A stretch of DNA of 64,000 nucleotides from the NCBI GenBank assembly GCA_035653595.1, contig DASRBO010000001.1, positions 13,608-77,607 on the forward strand. The letters are read 5' to 3'. Both the position numbers and the translations under genes were made by a program. Origin of the DNA: DASRBO01 sp035653595 (lineage in GTDB: Bacteria > Actinomycetota > Acidimicrobiia > Acidimicrobiales > JAJPHE01). The notes beneath the pieces are model-generated. The model saw nothing but the letters and a program-made list of their open reading frames with translations. It searched no databases and was not told the origin of the DNA. Of the stretch, positions 59,563 to 64,000 are shown piece by piece (position 1 is the stretch's first letter; the number at the start of each line of letters is the position of its first letter).

Positions 59563-60741
59563 TCAGCTGAGGCGCTCGACGATGGCGGCCAGGCCCTGGC
59601 CCCCTCCGACACACATCGTCTCGATGCCGAAGGTCTTGTCCTCCGTCTGGAGGTCGTTGATGAGGGTGGTCATGATGCGGGCGCCCGTCTGGCCGAACGG
59701 GTGGCCCAGAGCGATGGCGCCGCCGTGAGGGTTGAGCTTCTCGCTGAACGGGTCCACGCCGATGTTGTCGCACACGGCCAGGACCTGAGCGGCGAACGCC
59801 TCGTTCAACTCGACGATGTCGATGTCCTCGATCTTCATGTTGGCCTGGGCCAGAACCTTCTTGACCGCCTCGATCGGGCCGACACCCATGATGGCCGGGT
59901 CGAGCCCCGACACACCGGTAGCGACGATCCGGGCCAACGGGGTGAGCCCGAGCGCCTTGGCCTTGGTGTCGCTCATGACCATCACCGCCGCCCCGCCGTC
60001 GTTGAGCGGGCAGGAGTTGCCTGCCGTCACCTTGCCGCCGGGCTTGAAGGCGGGCTCGAGCGAGGCCAGCTTCTCGTAGGTCGAGTCGGCCCTGGGACCG
60101 TCGTCCTGGGTGACCACCGTTCCGTCGGCCTTGGTGAACGGGACGATCTCGCGGTCGAAGATGCCGTTCTTCTGGGCCTGCACCGCCCGCTCCTGCGACT
60201 GCTGGGCGAACCGGTCCATGCGCTCGCGCGGGACGTCGTACTTTTCGGCGACGTTCTCCGCCGTCAGGCCCATGGGGATGTACAGCTGCCACATGGCGTC
60301 CTTGCCGATGAACGAGGGGTGGGGGCCGTACCCGCCCGCCCCGCCGCCACCGCGGCCGGCATCCTGACCCTCCTTGGGCGGCGGGCCACTGGAGTGCTCG
60401 ATGCCGCACGCGACATAGACGTCACCCTCGCCGGCCTTGATGGCATGGAAGGCCATGCGGATGGCCTGGAGCGACGACGAGCAATAGCGGTTGACGGTAG
60501 TGCCAGGCACGGTCTCCGGCAGGCCCGCCAGGAGCCCCGACGCCCGGGCGATGTTGCCGTTGGCCTGGCCCACCGACCCGGCGATGACGTCCACCACCTC
60601 GGCGGGGTCGACCCCCGACTTCTCCACCACATGCTTGATGGGAGCCGCCAGCAGGTCCTCTGGGCGAACGTCTACGAAGGATCCTTTGCGGGCCCGACCA
60701 ATGGCGGTGCGCCCGGTGGCGACGATAACGGCTTCAGGCAT
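59563..60741 (-). CDS. Acetyl-CoA acetyltransferase (thiolase)
   Basis: 392 residues, full length. Nucleophile Cys87 in VNRYCSSSLQAI, His in NPHGGAIALGHPFGQTG and second Cys in ETMCVGGGQGLA. Also NEAFAAQVLAVCD. A Gly-rich loop (GRGGGGAGGYGPHPS) is somewhat longer than in FadA/AtoB. GGGGGAG precedes the ATG. With the enoyl-CoA hydratase downstream it probably runs beta-oxidation thiolysis; the condensing direction cannot be excluded. Confidence 0.95.
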   Translation of the reverse strand: MPEAVIVATGRTAIGRARKGSFVDVRPEDLLAAPIKHVVEKSGVDPAEVVDVIAGSVGQANGNIARASGLLAGLPETVPGTTVNRYCSSSLQAIRMAFHAIKAGEGDVYVACGIEHSSGPPPKEGQDAGRGGGGAGGYGPHPSFIGKDAMWQLYIPMGLTAENVAEKYDVPRERMDRFAQQSQERAVQAQKNGIFDREIVPFTKADGTVVTQDDGPRADSTYEKLASLEPAFKPGGKVTAGNSCPLNDGGAAVMVMSDTKAKALGLTPLARIVATGVSGLDPAIMGVGPIEAVKKVLAQANMKIEDIDIVELNEAFAAQVLAVCDNIGVDPFSEKLNPHGGAIALGHPFGQTGARIMTTLINDLQTEDKTFGIETMCVGGGQGLAAIVERLS

Positions 60742-60809
60742 TACTCCCCCTTCAGGCTTCTGATGGATCGGCAGGATAGTCGGCGACCGCCCGCTCGGTG
60801 CCGGGCGCC

Positions 60810-62162
60810 TCAGTGGATCCCCGGTAGATGGCGCAGGGCGGCGAAGTGGTAGAAGCCGACCGGCAGGGCGGTCCAGACGGGGTAGTAGGCCCACGCCGCC
60901 GCCCCTGCGCCGGCGCCCAGCCCGGCGCCGGCGAGAACCGCCACCCGGGGCAGGCGGAAATCGGCCCGAGCGAGGCGAGCCAGGGCAAGGCCCACGCCCA
61001 GGGCCATGAACGGGACGGCCGGCAGCATGTAGTAGCCGTAGGCCGCCCGGCCGGCCACCAGCCAGGGCGCCCACCCCGCCAGGTAACCCAGCACGACGAC
61101 GCCCGCCCGCCAGTCCCGCCGGAGAGCGCTCCACCACACCAGGAACGGTGTCGCACCCAGCCAGGCCCACCAGAGCACCGGGTTGCCGACCGTAAGCACC
61201 CGCAGGACGTCGATGTTCCCGCCGATTATCCGCAGCCCCCCGCCGAAGTAGACGGCCTGGGTGTAGTCGATCGAGCCTCCGAGCAGGGGCCAGGTCCAGG
61301 CGGCGGAGGTGGACGCCCCGGCGAAGTCGAAGTGGCGACCGTATTGGAACATGTCCCACTGCAGGCGGACGAGACCGCCGACTGACGGACCGTTCTGCAC
61401 GAAGAAGCTGGTGTAGGAGGCCAGATAGACGAGCGCGGGCAGGACGGCGAAGCAGGTGAGCATGCCAAGCCAGCGCCGGCGGAGGGACCAGCCCGGGCGC
61501 AGGCCAGGCAGCCAGTGCCAGCCAAAGCCGGCAGCCAGCAGCAGGAACGGGACCGCGCTCCACTTGCAGGCCACGGCCGCCCCCAGGCACGCCCCGCTCA
61601 TCAGGTACAGGGATGGTGGCCGCCGGGGTCGGGGGTCGTGCCCGGACGTCGCGGTCGGTGACCTAGGGCGGGGCCGAGCCCTGACCAGGAGATACAGGCC
61701 GGCCAGGCCGAGGGTGGAGGCGAACACGTCGAGCATGGCGATGCGGCTCTGGACGAGGTGGAGACCGTCGAGAGCCACCAGCAGTCCTGCCAGCGCCGCC
61801 GCCGGCACCGAGGCGGTCAGCTCGAGGGCAAGCAGGTAGACCAGCCCGACCCCCAGCGTCCCGAAGACCGCTGCCGGGCTCCGGTAGCCCCAGGGGCTTT
61901 TGGCGGCCGGAAGCTCCCCGGCGGCGATCAGCCACTTGCCCAGCGGCGGCTGCATCCACGAGTTCTCGGCGATGGCCACCGGGGGACGGTCGGGACGCAG
62001 CTGGGCCGGGGTGCGGCCGAGGTAGGCGGAGGCGTCGAGGGCGTAGAAGCGCTCGTCCCAGTAGGTCTGGCCCACCCGGGCCAGGCCGGCGAAGCGCAGG
62101 GTGCCGGCGAGGGCCAGCACGGCCAGCGGGACCAGTGCCGCGACGACCCGGGTGCGCCGCAA
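60810..62162 (-). CDS. PMT-like protein O-mannosyltransferase / phospholipid-carrier glycosyltransferase
   Basis: GT-C-fold membrane enzyme, 450 residues, about ten helices. The catalytic acidic pair Asp36-Glu37 is in TYWDERFYALD, and MQPPLGKWLIAAGE is the PMT signature (HPPLGK type). A long external loop follows near SFFVQNGPSVGGLVR. It would transfer mannose from polyprenyl phosphate to secreted proteins. A stop codon in frame lies directly before the TTG at 62162, which fixes the start there or later. No other glycosylation gene adjoins. Confidence 0.88.
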   Translation of the reverse strand: MRRTRVVAALVPLAVLALAGTLRFAGLARVGQTYWDERFYALDASAYLGRTPAQLRPDRPPVAIAENSWMQPPLGKWLIAAGELPAAKSPWGYRSPAAVFGTLGVGLVYLLALELTASVPAAALAGLLVALDGLHLVQSRIAMLDVFASTLGLAGLYLLVRARPRPRSPTATSGHDPRPRRPPSLYLMSGACLGAAVACKWSAVPFLLLAAGFGWHWLPGLRPGWSLRRRWLGMLTCFAVLPALVYLASYTSFFVQNGPSVGGLVRLQWDMFQYGRHFDFAGASTSAAWTWPLLGGSIDYTQAVYFGGGLRIIGGNIDVLRVLTVGNPVLWWAWLGATPFLVWWSALRRDWRAGVVVLGYLAGWAPWLVAGRAAYGYYMLPAVPFMALGVGLALARLARADFRLPRVAVLAGAGLGAGAGAAAWAYYPVWTALPVGFYHFAALRHLPGIH

Positions 62163-62206
62163 TCACATCACCGGCGGATAGGGGACGGGGCGATGAGGCG
62201 GGAAGA

Positions 62207-62236
62207 GGGCCGGGGCGGCCGACGCCGCCCCGGCCC
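62207..62236 (-). terminator. Thirteen-bp hairpin after the substrate-binding protein gene
   Basis: GGGCCGGGGCGGC (62207-62219) and GCCGCCCCGGCCC (62224-62236) form a perfect 13-bp stem with a four-base loop, 19 bases after the stop. There is no T-run, as with other hairpins in this genome, but position and strength favour a terminator. Confidence 0.6.
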
Positions 62237-62255
62237 CGCTGGCATCACGTAGGCG

Positions 62256-64000
62256 TCAGTACCCCGGCGAGTTGCAGAGGTAGTAGCACTTGTTCGGGTA
62301 GTTGGGCGGGACGTCCGGCGCCGGCAACGAGCTGAAGATCGTCACCGGTCCGGGGTTGCTGGTCGTGGAGAACCATGGCAGGTTGCCCTTGGGGAACTGG
62401 CCGTAGACGTAGCGCTTGCCGCCCAGCATGAACTCCTGCTCGCCCACCCCCTGGTTGTTGGTCTCGTCCGGACCGCTGGCCGAGCCGTTCCACCAGATCA
62501 GGGTGCCGTCGTTGATGATGTTGTAATAGTCGTAGGGCCAGAACTTGTCGCCCCAGCCCTCGAGGGCGTTGGTCACCCGGCTCTGCCAGTCCGACGGCCC
62601 GAAGTAGCCGAACAGGCCCGGGTAGGTCTTGCCCACGCAGGGCACGCCGTTGCTGGAGTCGCCCGGGCCGGTGTGGGTCGTCGTGGTGTAGGGCGGCTGG
62701 CCACACTGGAGGGTGTACGGCGTCAGCTTCGGTCCCGCCAGCTGGATACCGGTGAAGAGCCAGAAGGGGAACGGCCACATGACGCCGTAGCCGTCCTGGG
62801 CCGGCGGGGCCCGGTGGAACTGCCACTCGTACATGTTGTAGGCGTCGTTCTCCGTGGGGGGAACCCGATCGGCGAGGAAGCTGATCCCGAAGGAGTGCTT
62901 CCACTGGTTCGGGTCATACAGCCGCCCGAAGTGGGTGGTGTCGATGAGGGCCGAGCCGCTGTCGAACCACTCGGGGAAGTAGGCCTGCTTGGTGGCGGCG
63001 TTGGTCAGGTAGATCGGGTCGATCGGGTCGCCCACGAAGATGACCGTGGTGATGCCGTCGTTCTTGAACTTGGACATCAGGGTCTGGGCGTCAGCCGGCC
63101 CGTTCGGATCGATCAGGGGGAAGGACACGTCGTCCTTCAGGTTGGCCCCGCACTTCTGCATCAGGCCGGCGAAGTAGGCCGCCCCGCCCCGGTAGATGTC
63201 GGTGTCGTCGAGGCTGGACGCCCCCGGCCAGATCAGACCGAACACCCGCTGCTTCTTGATGGGGGTGTTGAGATCCTGCTCACCGGCGTACTGGGGCGCA
63301 TAGGGGACCAGGTTGTTGCAGAGGACCTCGGCCCGCATGTCGTAGCCGGCCGTCTCGTCAGGCAGGCCGTTGCCCCAGACGTAGGGAGCCCACTGCAGGT
63401 AATAGGAGGCCGGAATGGTGGTCGTGCAGAAGCACAGCACGCCGTCCTTGACCAGGGTGTTCTCGTATGCGTTGGTCCCGCAGTCACCCCAGGAGGCGAA
63501 GGCGTGCATCTGCTCGGCGACCTTGGTGGCATCCGCCTGGCACTCGGCGTTCTGGGCCGCCAGGGAGTCCCCCGAGTTGTAGCTGCTGGTGTAGTACGCC
63601 CACTTCACCTTGCGCCCGTAGGTCTGGTAGTGGTGCTCGAACAGGTCGAAGTCGTCGTTGCGCTGCTGATCGACCTGCTGCTGGGTGTCGGTGTCGTTGG
63701 CTGCCGCCGCCAGCGCCTTCGCCTCGGCCTGGTTGTTGGTCTGGGGGATGGCGACGTTGATGGTGGTGGCGGTCACGCCGTTATAGGTCGCCCCGCCGTT
63801 GTTCCCATCGTAGGGAGGCACACAAGGGGGCGCGTACAGCGAAGGCACCATCTCCCGCCCGGTGGCCTGGTCGCAGTAGGGGTCGGTGGTGGCCACTGGA
63901 GCGGTGACGCTGCCCGTGGCGCCCCCGACGGTGGAGCCGCCAGCGCCGCCGCCGCCCCCGGCGGAGACGGTGCCGCCCGCCCCGGCGCTCGCGCCCACGC
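62256..64000 (-). CDS. Large extracytoplasmic substrate-binding protein (5' end outside window)
   Basis: At least 580 residues, truncated at the right edge. It begins in view with a Gly/Ala/Ser-rich linker, then a type 1 periplasmic-binding-like body: TTINVAIPQTNNQAEAKAL, KWAYYTSSYNSGDS, VFGLIWPGASSLDD, ITTVIFVGDPIDPIYLTNAATKQAYFPEW (key IFVGDPIDPIYLTNAA). It is rich in Tyr, Trp, Asn and Cys (about ten Cys), consistent with a secreted, disulfide-bonded protein. The signal peptide would lie beyond 64000. The ligand is unknown; relatives often bind amino acids, but the length is well above the usual 350-450. Confidence 0.8.
   Translation of the reverse strand, partial: VGASAGAGGTVSAGGGGGAGGSTVGGATGSVTAPVATTDPYCDQATGREMVPSLYAPPCVPPYDGNNGGATYNGVTATTINVAIPQTNNQAEAKALAAAANDTDTQQQVDQQRNDDFDLFEHHYQTYGRKVKWAYYTSSYNSGDSLAAQNAECQADATKVAEQMHAFASWGDCGTNAYENTLVKDGVLCFCTTTIPASYYLQWAPYVWGNGLPDETAGYDMRAEVLCNNLVPYAPQYAGEQDLNTPIKKQRVFGLIWPGASSLDDTDIYRGGAAYFAGLMQKCGANLKDDVSFPLIDPNGPADAQTLMSKFKNDGITTVIFVGDPIDPIYLTNAATKQAYFPEWFDSGSALIDTTHFGRLYDPNQWKHSFGISFLADRVPPTENDAYNMYEWQFHRAPPAQDGYGVMWPFPFWLFTGIQLAGPKLTPYTLQCGQPPYTTTTHTGPGDSSNGVPCVGKTYPGLFGYFGPSDWQSRVTNALEGWGDKFWPYDYYNIINDGTLIWWNGSASGPDETNNQGVGEQEFMLGGKRYVYGQFPKGNLPWFSTTSNPGPVTIFSSLPAPDVPPNYPNKCYYLCNSPGY

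Overview
The window is very GC-rich DNA with long spurious reading frames on both strands, GTG/TTG/CTG starts and dense gene packing, as expected of a high-GC actinobacterium. The mix of genes (WYL regulators, DrrAB-type exporters, LigD-type polymerase, acyl-CoA metabolism, a protein-mannosyltransferase-like enzyme, and a large Gly-rich, substrate-binding-protein-like ORF) would fit an uncultured Acidimicrobiia-like lineage. That placement is inference: there is no rRNA or other marker here. I see no tRNA, rRNA, insertion sequence, prophage or CRISPR array.

Layout. 1-3.1 kb: two-component system (response regulator, histidine kinase, Pro-rich coiled-coil membrane protein), minus strand. 3.3-5.3 kb: divergent selD and ccdA. 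5.5-10.8 kb: GH78 alpha-L-rhamnosidase, then a COG4586/4587/3694-type ABC exporter. 10.9-13.4 kb: histidine phosphatase, a hairpin-rich non-coding gap, Zn alcohol dehydrogenase, msrB. 13.5-20.5 kb: DrrAB-like exporter, acyl-CoA synthetase, ECF sigma factor with a VOC protein, prolyl oligopeptidase. 20.7-26.0 kb: five-gene signalling operon (REC-GGDEF-EAL, Cys-rich PAS kinase, seven-helix membrane protein, two single-domain response regulators). 26.0-29.3 kb: adenylate kinase, TAP-type hydrolase, pirin.

29.3-37.9 kb is the most interesting part. Alkylation repair (ogt, adaA-alkA fusion) and a LigD-type NHEJ polymerase lie beside a stand-alone PEP-mobile-domain protein, a phosphoglycerate-mutase-like protein, and two adjacent unusual fusions: a cyclic-nucleotide-binding domain joined through one membrane helix to a Lon-type (S16) protease domain, and a Ser/Thr protein kinase joined to a BRCT domain. 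A small basic SAP/Rho-N-like DNA-binding protein closes the block. I propose these as a candidate undescribed nucleotide-sensing/DNA-damage signalling module; the domains are seen in the sequence, the joint function is inferred.

38-46 kb: D-aminoacylase, serine beta-lactamase-like hydrolase, PAS-GGDEF protein and a three-gene esterase/flavoprotein/aldo-keto reductase operon. 46-51 kb: MarR regulator translationally coupled to a 1306-residue single-chain ABC exporter with one degenerate ATP site. 50.6-64 kb: acyl-CoA dehydrogenase, MaoC hydratase, DinB-ankyrin protein with divergent WYL regulator, FtsH with a secreted partner, enoyl-CoA hydratase and thiolase, mannosyltransferase, and a truncated substrate-binding protein.

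Regulation. Several genes have a TANNNT hexamer ending six bases before the start codon and no ribosome-binding site, pointing to leaderless transcripts; genes inside operons use ATGA/GTGA overlaps or AGGAGG-type sites.
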